Source: Inonotus obliquus | Taxonomy: Eukaryota; Basidiomycota; Agaricomycetes; Hymenochaetales; Hymenochaetaceae | Length of the DNA stretch: 64,000 nucleotides | Assembly (NCBI GenBank): GCA_032164295.1 | Contig: JAJHTX010000001.1 | Coordinates: forward strand, 4,154,001-4,218,000 | Direction of reading: 5' to 3' | Shown: in pieces, positions 30,298 through 41,903 of the stretch | Layout: each line of letters opens with the position of its first letter | How positions within the stretch are numbered: the stretch's first letter is position 1 | The notes under the pieces: generated by a model | What the model was told of the DNA's origin: nothing | Seen by the model: the letters and a program-made list of their open reading frames with translations, nothing else | The model's database searches: none | Made by a program: the position numbers and the translations under genes

Positions 30298-31820
30298 TAG
30301 GGTTCCGCAGCGTAGCGTAAAGTACGGAAATGGGCCGTACGTATACGGAACGCTCTGTACTCGTATGAAGGAATAGGACTTACTTTACGGATCTGTATTG
30401 CACGGTCCGTGTTCTGCATCAAGAAATCCAAATTTAGGCGTAAACGACCGCATACGGCCCATACGGCATACGGTCATGTGATAGTGATCAGCTGCGCGAT
30501 CTGCTCTGTCCACGACATGCCGCAGCTCCTTGTTCTCTCCCACATGCTGCTATCTTCTCGTTGGCGTGTCCGCAAGGCTAGGTTCACTGTGAATGCTCTC
30601 AACAGGTAAGTAGTAGCTTTTTTATTGAACAGAATGGACATTGTTTTACTGATATTACTCCACATTGAAGATCATGTATCCATCACGTCGCGTTCGCATC
30701 ATTATCTCTCTGGTCACCCTGATGGCACGTTGCAGACCCGGTGTTTGGTAGTAAGAGGTGTTGGTATATGTGGCTGGAAGGTGTGTGCTCACATCATACA
30801 GTCCACATGAAGTGGATGCTCATGGCTTTTTGCGTTGCAGAACATGAGTCTTGGAAAGACACAATGCACGTCGCATTGCAGAACATGAGCCACAGTCGAA
30901 AAGCGATGCACTTCGACACTATCTTAAGGAACTACCACCCGACTCACCTTCCTTTCTTCGAAAAGGTCTTACTCTTTTCAATACCTCGCCATTCTTTATG
31001 TGGGCTGCCCGTGAGTCTAACTGACCCTTCTGCTCGCTCTAATTGATACTTATCTTAATAATTAGTCATTGAAGACTCAAGGTCATCACTTGAACACCGC
31101 TTTGCAGCTCGGTATCCTTCAAGTACTTCAGCAAAGGACCAGAGCCATCGAAACATTGTAATCGCTAAGGGTGCAAATATGGATACTGTTCAAAACGATG
31201 ATGCTCTATCCCCGTCCAAGAGCATGAATATTGCTTTCATGGCAGGTTATGGCAGTGAGGAGGATACTAGTCCATTAGACGAACTCGACACTTACTGCAG
31301 TGTGAAACGCGAAAAGTCTTGGGATGCTGGAGAAACAATTCCATGGTGGTCCGCACGCCGTGCTCAGTTTCTGCACTTGTCAAAGTTTGCGTGTGAGATC
31401 CATGCCATTCCAGGTGAGTCGAAAACTTTCTTCTTGACATAACAATATGTGGAATATATAATCGATGATCTTTGCAGGCTCCTCAGTCGCCGTCGAACGT
31501 GTATTCTCGGGAGGCAGAGATACTATTGCACTCCCTCGTGCCCGTCTGGGGTCAGAGACCATCACAACCCTTATGCTGGTGAAACAATGGCTACGTTGAG
31601 AAGACAGATCACACACGTCTTGAAGTATCTCTCTTATTTCTTGTTATTATATTGTGTACTTCCTTCTTGGTGTCGTATATACGGCGTATTGCCGTATACT
31701 CCCGGTGCGTTTCCGTAGCTCACCCCAAAATAAGAAATACGGAGCGTAAAGCACGGATCGTAACCCGTACTGTGTCTTGTCTTTACGCGCGTATCTGTAT
31801 ACGTACGCTGCGGAACCCTA
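30298..31820. mobile_element. hAT-superfamily element, 1523 bp, 8-bp target duplication
   Basis: The left end TAGGGTTCCGCAGCGTA and the right end are perfect 17-bp inverted repeats. GAGAAACC is duplicated at 30290-30297 and 31821-31828, the 8-bp length typical of hAT. Removing the element with one duplicate rejoins the F-box frame (MRNLPN, like RNIPHN in relatives), an independent proof of the borders. Both subterminal regions carry many TACGG/CCGTA motifs, likely transposase-binding sites. Only the C-terminal part of a transposase is recognisable (31179-31599), so the copy is internally deleted and non-autonomous. Confidence 0.92.
31179..31599 (+). CDS. hAT transposase C-terminal (dimerisation) fragment
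   Basis: Two exons, 31179-31413 and 31478-31599, join in frame to about 118 residues. The second half has the hAT dimerisation signature: ETIPWWSARRAQFLHLSKFA, then IPGSSVAVERVFSGGRD, ending RARLGSETITTLMLVKQWLR before the stop. Full hAT transposases have 600 or more residues with a BED zinc finger and an RNase H-like catalytic core; both are missing here. The start given is the first ATG in the open stretch and may not be real. It is most likely a non-functional remnant inside the element. Confidence 0.8.
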
Positions 31821-33082
31821 GAGAAACCTGCCAAATGACCTTGAACGAGATATTGCCAAGGTCTCGTTGCATGACACGGCGGACGACCCGGGACCGTCAG
31901 TTCTAGCGCCTCTTCACACCTCGCACGTCTGTCAAACTTGGCGTCACGTATCATTTTCATGCGGAGGACTGTGGTCATATCTTCACGTTTGCGTTGATTA
32001 CGAAAACTAGAAATGCGAGAGTAAACGGAAGCGTATGCTCGAAATCTTCGATACCTGGCTTCCAAGAACGAATGGCCATCCGATAAACTACATCGTCCGC
32101 TGTGGGCTTTCACGAAAACGACTTTGATTTCAAAGCAGCATAGGTGGAGAGACGTGTCCTTTTACTGGATCAACATCGAGATGTCTTCCGAGTTTCCCGG
32201 TTTAGTTCTAACTAATATGCCGATGCTTATGTCATTGACGTTGTCGCTTTCTTTGCTGCGTACATCGAAGAGACCGCTGCATGCCACCATTAGCATTGCG
32301 AAGTCTTCCAAACTGAAAAGTCTCCGCCTTTGCGGAGAATACGAGCTCGATACAGGCAATGTCGCGATTCATTCTTTGACAGAATCGAGCTCTCTCAATC
32401 CCTATCCCTCCGCTCTAGTTGCCATACGAGATTGCCTCAGGTTTCTTCGAGTTGGTCCGAATTTAACCAAGTTACTGTTTCGCTCCTTCTTGGAGACTCC
32501 GTCAATGATCCACTGTTTCCATCCCTGGATGCCCTCCTTTCCGTTGAAATTGGAAGTGTATCAGTGCCGGGAATATGGCAGAAGTTTTTTCAGCGCTCCG
32601 TACCTTCTTTGACTCGGTTGGAGCTGTGGAGTGAGGATGCGGACGCCTTTATCCCGGGTCTCCACCTCTTGCCGACGCTCAAGAGAATGAAAATGTCGCA
32701 CTCTGGGATATCCTCGCTCTTCTTCCACGAGCTCGCTGTCGACGCTCCTGAGTATGATCTTGACGCAGATTCGCGTGTCGTCTGTCCTTCACTCGTCTTC
32801 CTCGAACTCCGTGGATTAACATCGGTTGGAAATGATGATCAAGCATGTACAAATACCCTTTTTTCCATGGTGAAATCGAGAGCGGAAGTTTTGGGAACGT
32901 TCAAAAAAAAAACAGCTGAGATTACGGGTGTGGGTGATACGAATCCTCAGCCGAGGAAAATAACAAACCTCGTAGAAGGTGATAGCGGCTGGAATGTCGA
33001 CGACTTGCGCGGAACTTTGCTGCAGGGTGGAGTGATTAATATTCACGGCGATGTCTACCCTCATCCGATCAAATTTGATTGA

Positions 33083-33851
33083 CCGTTCTTTCTGTCGCTG
33101 TATCCGTCTCATTTGAGTTCACGTAAAACCATGTTTGGTTCTCCTTCTATGTATATCTCGAGACTTGCTACTAGCTATCTCATTTTTGATCGACTTATGT
33201 TCCAAAGCTCGTTTTGGAGCAGAAATATCCTGTCTTCGTCTCTGGTCATCTTGGGAATCATTCCATGACACTATGATGCATTCTTGTTATACCGTTCGTA
33301 GTTCCCATCAACTCGTCGCAGTGCTCCATTAATTGACAATAGAAGTCGAAACGATGCTGAACCGTCACTGATGTCTTCTCATGAAGTGAGCCAGTGAGGT
33401 GTACAACAATCCTAGAAAATGCGATGAGTCCCATTAGAGACTAGTACTTTCAAATGATGGCGCGGGTTCACTCTGCGCTCGTAATTCTCCGTTCGTAAAC
33501 AACATCAGACATGAGCTCTGAATCATGTGTTGAAATGATGTTTACACCTGGATTGACAGATCGTGCTGCGCCTCTTAACTGTGTTCCCAATGTGTCCGCC
33601 ACTCCACTACTTGTTTTCTTCAAGCGGGGTAGCTGATGCTACCCGGTCGTGTAGTCTTACAAGTTATTCACTGAATAGCTCTCGTGTAAGGAGAGAGCCG
33701 TGCTGACCGAATATCCTTAATCAGTCATCCCCATTCTCATGAGAATTCCTTCGAGGCCCTCTTTCTGACGTTACTTACTGTCAATTGATATACTCTGCTA
33801 GATCACGAATAGCGAGCTGTACAATCCACTGCGGCATCGTGTTACCCATTC
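33083..33851. other. 3' flank of F-box copy 7 and spacer before the broken GMC gene
   Basis: No gene is recognised. The downstream family block CCTAGAAAATGCGA is at 33411. The 33530-33600 part resembles spacers near 6900 and 9680 (CCTGGATTGACAGATCGT and similar). The family's duplicated spacer thus extends here. Confidence 0.5.
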
Positions 33852-35057
33852 TTATACACCAGACTGGATAATATCTGCTGCCTTCTCCGCAACCCCATAA
33901 ACCATACCCTGCAAATGCGCACTGATTAGAATAGGCAGAATGCTCGCGTCGACAACGCACAAGTTCATCGCATCGTATGCGCGAAGCCTAGCAGCAACAA
34001 CTCCATCCAGATCTCTCCGCATCATCGAAGCCGTACCAATAACATGGGGGACAGAGCCGAAACTATCTTGAATCCAAGATCTCCCAACCTCGCCCGTCCC
34101 GCCATTTCCATCGTCCTGTACTGTCTTTGTACCGGATATAGTCTCTCCCAATGGGATAGAAACGAACGCAGCAACGTTTAGTACGCGACGTGAGAGTCGA
34201 GTACCCATTGCTTGTACCGTCAGACCGAAATCAACGCTGAATCAATTTACGCTGATGCGAGGCTTTTCGTGTCTATTATACTTACATTCCCGCGGCTGGG
34301 ATGAAGCTTAGTCTGGGAAGCCGGTATCGAAGAGTTCGATAAGAGTGGTAAACACATCTGATCAATATATTTTAATCATTCAAAAGCACCAGATACTCAC
34401 CATCATTGTTAACAGTAAGCCCAGCCTGGGTATCAAAGAGTCTCAGCACTAAGGCCGTCCACCGCATGACTCTGCACCCACGTCGGACACATCGAAATAA
34501 TATAACTCGCGACCTCGTCTACAGAAACACTTCCATTCGAACCTCCGTTTTCAGAGAACAAATTCCTTGAGAGGGAAAGGCAATGCAACCGGACCATGCG
34601 GATCGGAAGAAGGTTGGGCAGAATGGCCAAGCGAGTTCATCTCTTGTTCTTGAAGGATCCTCCCAACAGTCGGAAGGTCGACCTTGACGTCGATGCCTAA
34701 CGGATCTAGCACGGACGAGTCTCCAATTCCTGAGAGTTGAAGAAGCTGAAGTGTCCCAATGCCTGCGGCCGCAAGAATAACTTCCTCACTGGCGACTGGC
34801 GTTGACTCTGAACATCTCACCAGTATTATTTGATTTTTTGGACTCTACGCCCGGTGAGATGACATTCAGAGCTATTCCGTTCGTGTCACATGGTGTCCGA
34901 CAAGCGTAAGCCAGTTCGTACAATTGCCATCAACGGGAGAAAGGTAAACCGTCGCAGCAGAGGAACGGTTGTCATTCTCGTTCGGATTGACGGTGTGAGG
35001 CGTGAAGCTGACACAGTATCTCAATTTTTTGGTTGGAGAAGGTGCCACTGTAACCAA
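33852..35057 (-). pseudogene. Broken GMC oxidoreductase, 5' part lost (copy of the gene at 62801)
   Basis: On the minus strand three recognisable blocks follow each other. Around 35020-34880, VSFTPHTVNPNENDNRSSAA is close to VSFTPHTVNPKENDRRSSAA of the intact gene. Around 34800-34640, GIGTLQLLQLSGIGDSSVLD is a GMC signature 2 with AIGTP altered to GIGTL. At 34120-33855 the C-terminal block contains HVIGTASMMRRDLDGVV, NLCVVDASILPILISAH and VYGVAEKAADII. The histidine of HVIGTA and that of ISAH would be the catalytic pair. Frames change between blocks, the N-terminal FAD-binding part is absent, and no single open frame joins them. It lies 135-160 bp from the start of the broken F-box copy 8, in head-to-head orientation, mirroring the intact pair at 60.5-64 kb. 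Confidence 0.88.
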
Positions 35058-35215
35058 GAGCGTTTAGTGCGATAACTACATATTCCAGCTGCTGATAGTC
35101 TCGGCAAAGAGAATGTGTGGGACCCTTCCATGCTGAGTCATGCTGACTAACTTCAACAACTAATAAAGGCAAGTCGCTTTCGCGCTGTTCCGCCACCAGG
35201 CCTACTAGGTGTCCC

Positions 35216-36553
35216 ATGGACAAGATACCTCCTGAGATACTTTGCGACATATTTCTGAGAAACGTACCGCACTATCATGAGCAAGACGCCGCCAGGGACC
35301 CAACTCGCAACTCCGCCCTAGGACCGTCAGTACTAGCGCCTCTTTGCCCCTCACACGTCTGTCGAACTTGGCGTCACGTATCGATTTCCTGCGGAGAACT
35401 CTGGTCGCATCTTCAGCTTAGCGCTCACTACCGACACATTGACTTCTCAGCCTGGAAATGCGAGACTAGACGGAAACGTATACTTAGAATTTTCGATACT
35501 TGGCTTTCAAGGACGAATGGCCAACCGGTAAACTACATGTTCCACTGTCAATTATCGGCAGGGATAGTGGAGTTCATCGGGACGCTGAATATGTCATCAC
35601 GACTCTGATTTCACAGCAGCATAGGTGGAAAGACGTGTCCTTTTACTGGGACAGCGTCGAGATGTCCCCCGAGTTTCCTGGTTTGGTTCTAACCAACATG
35701 CCGATGCTCACGTCATTGGCATTGTCGCTGTCTTTGCAAAACTCGATTAGACTAACTAGCATCAGCATCGCGAAGTCTTCGAAGCTGAAAAGTCTCTGTG
35801 TTTCTACTCCACCAGTCTAGATAGCCGGCGGGATTGCGTACGCGATGGCATACGAGATTGTCTCAGGTTTCTTAGAGTTGCCCCAAATTTGACCGAGTTC
35901 CAGCTTGGCCTCCCCTTCGCCTTCCAGACTCCTTCCTTGGATAGCATGACACCCATCACAGTACCTCATCTTCGCATTCTCGCGGTATCGGGTCGTTGTT
36001 CGCCTCTCATCATCAAGAACCTGACGCTTCCATCTCTGGAGACCCTCATATACGAAGGACACGGCGCACCAGGGCCGGAAATACATCGGAATTTCTTTCA
36101 GCGCTCCTTGCCTCCGTTGACTCTGTTGGGATTGGAGCATGAGGATGCGGACTTCTTTGCCCCGAGTCTCCACCTCTTCCCAACGCTCAAGAGACTGAAA
36201 ATACGGAACTCGCAGATATCTTCCATGAGCTCACTGTCGAGGTCCCTGAGCATGATCGTGCTGCAGATTCGCGTGTCGTCTGCCCTTCAATCGTGTATCT
36301 GGAATTTTTCGGCTTGGTAGCTCGGGATGAAGAAGCATGTATCATTGCCTTTCTTTCCATGGTAAAGTCGAGAGCAGAAGTTTTTGGGATGTTTAAAACA
36401 GCTGAACTCCTCGGTGATGCTGTTCCTCAGCCGAAGAAAGTACTAAACCTCGTAGGGGATGATACAGGCTGGAATGTCGACAACTTGCGCCATATTTTGC
36501 TGGTGTGTCGAGTGATTATTCATGACGATGTCATTCCTCGTCCTATAAGGTAA
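35216..36553 (+). pseudogene. F-box paralogue 8, frameshifted
   Basis: It begins MDKIPPEILCDIFLRNVPHY and keeps an intact F-box and WLSRTNGQPVNYMF. The frame shifts near 35570, within the segment that reads DIGMHRDAEYVI in relatives. A TAG at 35818-35820 ends the second frame early, and a short loss near 36222 removes the SLFFHEL codons. The parts are all recognisable: RWKDVSFYWDSVEMSPEFPG at 35627-35690, LFPTLKRLKI near 36180, and a tail IIHDDVIPRPIR at 36553. Its DPTRNSALGPSVLAPL stretch is shared with the intact copy at 60485 (DPTRNTALGPSVLAPL). This marks the two as sister copies, together with their GMC neighbours. Confidence 0.88.
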
Positions 36554-37670
36554 GTCTGGTTGATCGCAATCGCACTGTCAGTTAGAGCCGTCCTCACTGA
36601 ACTTCGCGTGCAGGTATACATAGCTCTCCTTCTGTTTCACGAAACCACTTTAAAGCAGTCCTCTCTCTGGGTTTCAGTAGTGCGCTGTCTTTTTGCGTTT
36701 GGATGTAGACATCACCTTACTTTATCTGTCAGCAGGTCTTCGTCTGATATCAGTCATTATTCTTCTCCTAATTATATAGATCCAAACCCATTGCGACACC
36801 TTATAGCATTCACTTTCTTATAGTGCTGAACTGTTACTGATTCTTTCCTTGATGCCAACGAAACGAGCTAGCAAATTATGCAACGATTCTAGGAAACGCG
36901 GCAAACCTTTAGTTTCATTCCGAATGGTGGTACGGGTTCACGTTGACCTCGCATAGTGCCGTTTCGTAATAATACTCAAATTTCCATTCATAAGCAACAT
37001 TCATGTGGACATATCGCCCTGCTTGGTTATATTCCCAACGTGTCTGACACTGCTAGTCTTTCCCTCAACTGTTATTTTAGTTGAGTAGATACTGCTATTT
37101 GATGCCGCGCCTTTCGCTGTTCGCGCGATGCTCGGCGTCCACTGGCAAGAAACAGACACGACCTAGGAGAGACGCGTGATGTCACTTTTGTCTGGGAGTG
37201 TCACTTTTATCTCCCTAATCCGAGTCAAGGTAGAAAGAAAAGACGTGATAGCAAAAGGAAAAGGAAATCTTCTCCGTGGCCGTGGCAAGTCACGACTCGG
37301 ATACGATGGGTCACGGAAGTGACGTCACGCGATTTGACACAAAAAAGTCCATTCAGGCTCATTTGAAGTAAATCCACAGGAATATCCATCCGCTCAGGTG
37401 GCGTGTCGGCTTTGTAAACAAGCACTGGCGAGACCGGTGATACCGCTAGGATCGAGAAAGTCACCATTGGCCCCTTTGGTAGCAAGAAACACTTCCCGGC
37501 AGACAAGGGACAATGCAGGCATTACATTGAGGGGTCTACCTTTCCCCGTGGATTGACGTATTGTTTTGTTAAGTCCGGCGAGTGAAAAAGAAGCACACTC
37601 TGCATCAAGGGCAGTACAGATCAAACCAAAAGTGTATTTCCTTTGGGCCTGCGTACGTACATTCTCATTA
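36554..37670. other. Spacer with no recognised gene
   Basis: The first 350 bp are a degraded version of the F-box downstream flank. The remainder has only short open frames (such as 37225-37506 and 37394-37624, minus) without recognisable domains. It ends at the 3' end of the dehydrogenase gene. Confidence 0.5.
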
Positions 37671-38841
37671 CTAAAGCCTTGGCTTAATCAGGTCCCTCAC
37701 CGCCTCTGGGTTCAACACGCTCATAGGATACGGCAACTGCGGAGAGCGGACATGTTCGCTCGCACCGTCAACAACAAGGACCGCTCCACTAATGAAAGAT
37801 GCAGCAGGACTGAACAAGTACACAGCGGCATTGGCTATATCGCGTTTGTCACCTAGTCGTGCAACGGGGATTCCGGAGGTGCGATCTGCAGACCAAGCTG
37901 TTGGGTCCACTGAGGCTGAGGATGAACCGGATAGACCGGCCTTAAGCTGCGCAGATAGCCGGTCCATGCCTTCTGTTCCACCAATGGGACCCGGAGCAAT
38001 GACGTTTGAGCGGACACCGTGTGGGCCCTCCTCTACTGCAATGACCTGAGAAAGTGCATCAACAGCCGCTTTTGCTGCGGATACATGTGCTTGGTATGGT
38101 GTTCCTTCGCGAGAATAAGGTTCTCAGTAAACCAAAACCTACGGGAATGACAACGCATACCGCGATAGTGCAACGTCGCGCTCACATGAACATACGACCC
38201 ATTTGTGGCACGCACATGAGGTAGAGTTGCCTTTACTGTATTGTACGTACCCAGCTACATGAATTATCTAGTAAGAATTCGAGATTCCAAGCAGCACAAA
38301 CACGTTACGTACTGTATCAATCTCGATTACAGTTCGGAATGCGTTCTCCGAAAGACCTGAAATGGGTGCCAGGAAGTTGCCAGCAGCACCTGCAGTAGAC
38401 GCCATTGCGTTCTATATGAGCGCAAATTCAAAAATATTTGATAGACTTCACGTACCGCAAATAACAAAATCGATCCTACCAAAGGCCGAAATGGTCTTCT
38501 CGACCGCTTCTTTCAACTGCGCAGGTTTGCGCACATCAGCGGGTACAGCAATAACCCGGCGACCCGTGAGCTTCTCCATCTCCTGAGCAGCAGTCGAGAG
38601 GCGCTCTGCGTTACGTCCAACTATTGCTGCGTCTGCGCCATGCTTTAGCTAGGTCATTGAAAATTACTCAGTTACGGAACAAATCAAGGTCGATGAGACT
38701 CACGATAGCTTCGGTCATAGTTTTACATATTCCCGATCCACCTCCCGTGCAGAAAAGGACCTTTCCATTGAAAAGATTGGGCTGGAAGACGGTCGTAGAA
38801 TCAACAGCAGGTGTGCCCTTGAACGTGTTGGTTGAGGACAT
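37671..38841 (-). CDS. SPS19: Short-chain dehydrogenase, peroxisomal 2,4-dienoyl-CoA reductase type
   Basis: Five exons (minus: 38704-38841, 38456-38648, 38313-38389, 38161-38254, 37671-38104) join exactly in frame to 311 residues. LFCTGGGSGI at residues 30-39 is the NADPH-binding glycine motif. ICGAAGNFLAPISGLSENAF is the NAG-like region with the dienoyl reductase pattern. TPYQAHVSAAKAAVDAL holds the catalytic lysine; no tyrosine sits four residues before it, as in 2,4-dienoyl-CoA reductases and unlike classical YxxxK enzymes. NVIAPGPIGGTEGMDRL is likewise family-typical. The enzyme removes 2,4-double bonds during oxidation of unsaturated fatty acids. The end KPRL resembles a peroxisomal PTS1, though PRL is not canonical. 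The start is placed at the second methionine, MSSTNTFKG; one six residues earlier is possible. The assignment to SPS19/DECR2 is strong by motif but not tested by search. Confidence 0.88.
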
Positions 38842-41124
38842 GCTCGCTTCTTTCACCACGAGCGAGTTGGATTACTTTTCAGGTTGCAAGAAACCTCAGC
38901 TTAGTGTCTGTTGAGTTACAGAAAGGTGATGTACTTGTTGGAAGATGTGCAGCTACGTGATAGCAGCAAGAAAGCGTGAAGAGCGCAGTCGTCGGGCACG
39001 CCGAAAGATTAAGCCCGAGAACAAATCATGTGAAAGGTATTTCTTTCGCAACACGTGCCATTTGTTGGATGCTCTTTCTTTCAGTATACTGTGTCGATGT
39101 GTGCCACTAAAGCCTGAAAGCGAGCGTGGATGTAGTATATCCATAACACCGCTGGATGGCTCGAGTATACACAAGCTCAATACTCTGACCGTTCGTATCA
39201 TCATCACGGCCATTCTATTCTCGGAGTAGCGCGAACACGGCAATGGTCTGCTTTGACCATTCTGCGCCGTCGCTGCTGATACGGCATCCGTTCGCGTTCT
39301 CCACCCTTCTCAGCTTGAGGTATGTATCGTACTATCCTTCTCCGCCGTCAACATTGCTCTCAGTGTTCTTGCACCGAACGTTGGCCAGTACATGCACATC
39401 AAGAGTATTACCGTCAATCTGACGGAAGAAGCTACCCCTGATTCCATCGCAATGCTCGGACTAGGAGCTGGACGGGATTTGGCAGACACGACTAGAAATA
39501 ATTTCCCGACTGGCGTGAGATTCGCATGGGCTTCTCGAGAAGGCCGTCCAATTCGCGCAGCACTCCCCGACTGCATCTGTACTCCGCGCCATCTTCTGTC
39601 CTTCTAGATCCTGGATCCTCTGACGCAACTGATTGATGAGAAGTGGTAATTTCGGTAACACTCAATGTCAGCCCGATCTTTTCTCTCGCTAACCCGCGCG
39701 ATGACCACATGAATCGGTACCTGCTCTATTTATGTGAATTTGGCAGCTTCGTGAAGTGATGATCAAACATCTGCTCTCTGTCGCCTAACCATCGCCAACC
39801 AAGTATTCACTTACTGTGTTATCCTGCTCTTGCATTGGTCTCGGCAAAAGACGAGCTGAGCGCAAATTCAACATAGAGGACAAGAACTTCGGTGGATCTT
39901 GTTCCGAAGCTCTAATCAAGCCATCTCGGAAGACACTGAAAACGAGAAAGATGCCTCTTGCATGGATTATAGCAAGCGCTTTTCTCGGTTTTGACCTGCT
40001 CATCCCTGAGACCGCTTGGCTTGGCTAATGATAGCTTTCCAAACGAATCGGACCTTGCGTCTTACTCCCAGTGGTCCAATTTTGATTGGAATCTATTCGC
40101 CTGCGACCTCGGAAGTCTGGAAGTTATTCTTTCCTGTGCTAAAATCGTATACAAAACGCTGGTAACACGTTTTTGTTGACACACGCATTCCGTGTTTGCG
40201 ACTCTGGGTGACGAGACGAGTACGCTCCTAGCTACCTGCGGAATACTGGATTCTTGCTTCCTGCTAATGTCGCGTCCGTACGTCTCTGATCCCAGCTGCC
40301 TCCCCGGATCTCCTTCATCCATTAGAAAGACTCGATCCCACGTATTGTTGTGAGTTCTACAGCTTGTCGTTCTTTATCTGCACACCTCATATTTTTCTGC
40401 CATCTTATTCTTTCTTGTCTAAACTAAACTTTGGTGACGAACTGGATATTGATTACATAAAACGCCGACAATGCAAAGAAACTGGGCAACAGTTCAATGA
40501 CAAGCTAATCACCCAGGAGGTCGATCAGGAACAAATTGAATTCATCTTCAAATTTGAGTAGGTCTGGAGGCACTCGCGTATGCATGTCGTCTCTCGCGAG
40601 ACAGACCGTGGTCGGTCGTGAATTATCTTTCGTTTAATTCGCAACGAATCGCAAAGTTGTTGTGTCGTGAGAAGTTCCATCGCCGATTCTCCCTCTCCGA
40701 GTCGTCGCGGGGGTCTCACTTGAGCTCCATTTCTCACTATTTCTCATTGCTCCTTTCTTCTTCCAAGTGACTTGGAGATGATCCCTCTCTATGTCGACAT
40801 TTTCTAAACATGGTTAGCGTAAATCAGGCGGGTAATTCAAGGTCCTAAGGACGATCCAAAAGGAAAATTCTCGTCATTCGGAGCGCTGGAATGATGCATT
40901 TTTCCTCGGTTTGTCGAGATCACTTGATACGGGGGTTTCTGATTGCGTTACGCTGACTCGGAGGGTACATCCCGAAAAAGAGGCCAGGAATGCAGACTCA
41001 TATGCAGTGCACGTAAGGATACACGCAAGACCCCGGGTACGCGCGATGTCTCGCGCGTTTTTTCACGTTCTCGCTTTGCTTTCGCTTAGAAAAAGAAGTT
41101 TGACTTTTTTTCCGTCAGTCGGCG
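38842..41124. other. No nameable gene; possible minus-strand exons
   Basis: Several open frames of 60-95 codons lie on both strands. One on the minus strand (39461-39661) contains a short coiled-coil-like run LINQLRQRIQDLEGQKM, and another (40062-40322) is hydrophilic. They may be exons of one unrecognised gene, but I could not join them with convincing splice sites. I see no mobile-element ends. Confidence 0.4.
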
Positions 41125-41903
41125 GTGTTTGCAAGGAAACTCTCCTTCTTCCTCGTCGAAAGCCAATGCAGAATCCGGGTTAGTCAACAACCACTACCAC
41201 CACCCATCGTGACCTCATCCAGCCTCATCCGCGAACAGCCAGAAACGACCCTAGGTAGTTCTGGGGCGCTCTTTCCTTTCGTTCTTTCGCGCGAAGATTT
41301 TGTGCCTTGTCGAGTCCAGGTTTATCTCGGCAGTTGTCATTCCAGGGTTACAGTACCGATGTAACCGCGCAAATGGCGAGTAGCGAAGTCTGCACACGCG
41401 TATGTTCTATCTTCATCTCAATCTTCTCTAGCCAGCCTTCTGCGATGTGCTGGGGAGTCCTGAGTGGATGGCTAAGCCGGAGTACCACGTTGTGGGTGAA
41501 ATCATGCGAGAACACCGGGGGCCGAGAGCGCATGGGTTGCACCCTCTCTTCTCGGGCTCGGGAACGGGTTTCCTCACTGCACTTCTCTCGACTCAAGATC
41601 AGAGCTTGCTGACTTACTTGTACTTACCTCCTTTTTTTCTGTGCAGAGCCTCTCTACTTTCGTAACTTTCGTTTCTATCTCCGTCTATGCCAAGACTGGG
41701 TGCGTTGCTCGTGGAAATCGGGAACTTGGCTCAAGGCTTTCGAAATGTCATATGTCAACCGGCTAACCCCTCTTCCCTCCGCATCTTTGCGAAACCCAGC
41801 AGATACCCTGGATCCAGAGGTCAGCGGTCAGCGTCTGGCTTTGGCACGGCGTCTGCTTGATAAGATGAGCCGTCCGATGGATGATGATGCGGCTTCCCAC
41901 TAA
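41125..41903 (+). CDS. Possible multi-exon gene of unknown function
   Basis: Three open blocks on the plus strand can be linked by plausible GT-AG introns. The first contains PLPPPIVTSSSLIREQPETT (about 41180-41254). The second, after a CAG near 41345, reads on through 41560. The third opens after the TGTGCAG at 41646 with EPLYFRNFRFYLRLCQDW and ends DKMSRPMDDDAASH at 41903. The third block has an amino-acid make-up typical of a real protein end. The frame in the middle block is uncertain because two frames are open there. I recognise no family, and the model may be wrong in detail or altogether. Confidence 0.3.

Larger units (their letters stand above)
30249..33082 (+). pseudogene. F-box paralogue 7, split by a hAT element and further decayed
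   Basis: The gene begins MDKLPSEILCDISMRN at 30249, is cut at codon 16 or 17 by the hAT element (30298-31820), and resumes at 31829 directly after the target duplication. Further lesions follow. A TAG at 32008-32010 stands where relatives have a Trp codon. A deletion near 32105 shifts the frame just before the RWRDVSFYW motif. A deletion of roughly 80 bp near 32505 removes the segment that in relatives spans HWDNTEPVTVPRLR to the LTLPSLEAL strand. The distal part is open to 33082 and ends INIHGDVYPHPIKFD. Its last 60 codons are nearly the same as copy 5, apart from an A-tract expansion near 32906. The several independent lesions show it has long been free of constraint. Confidence 0.9.
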
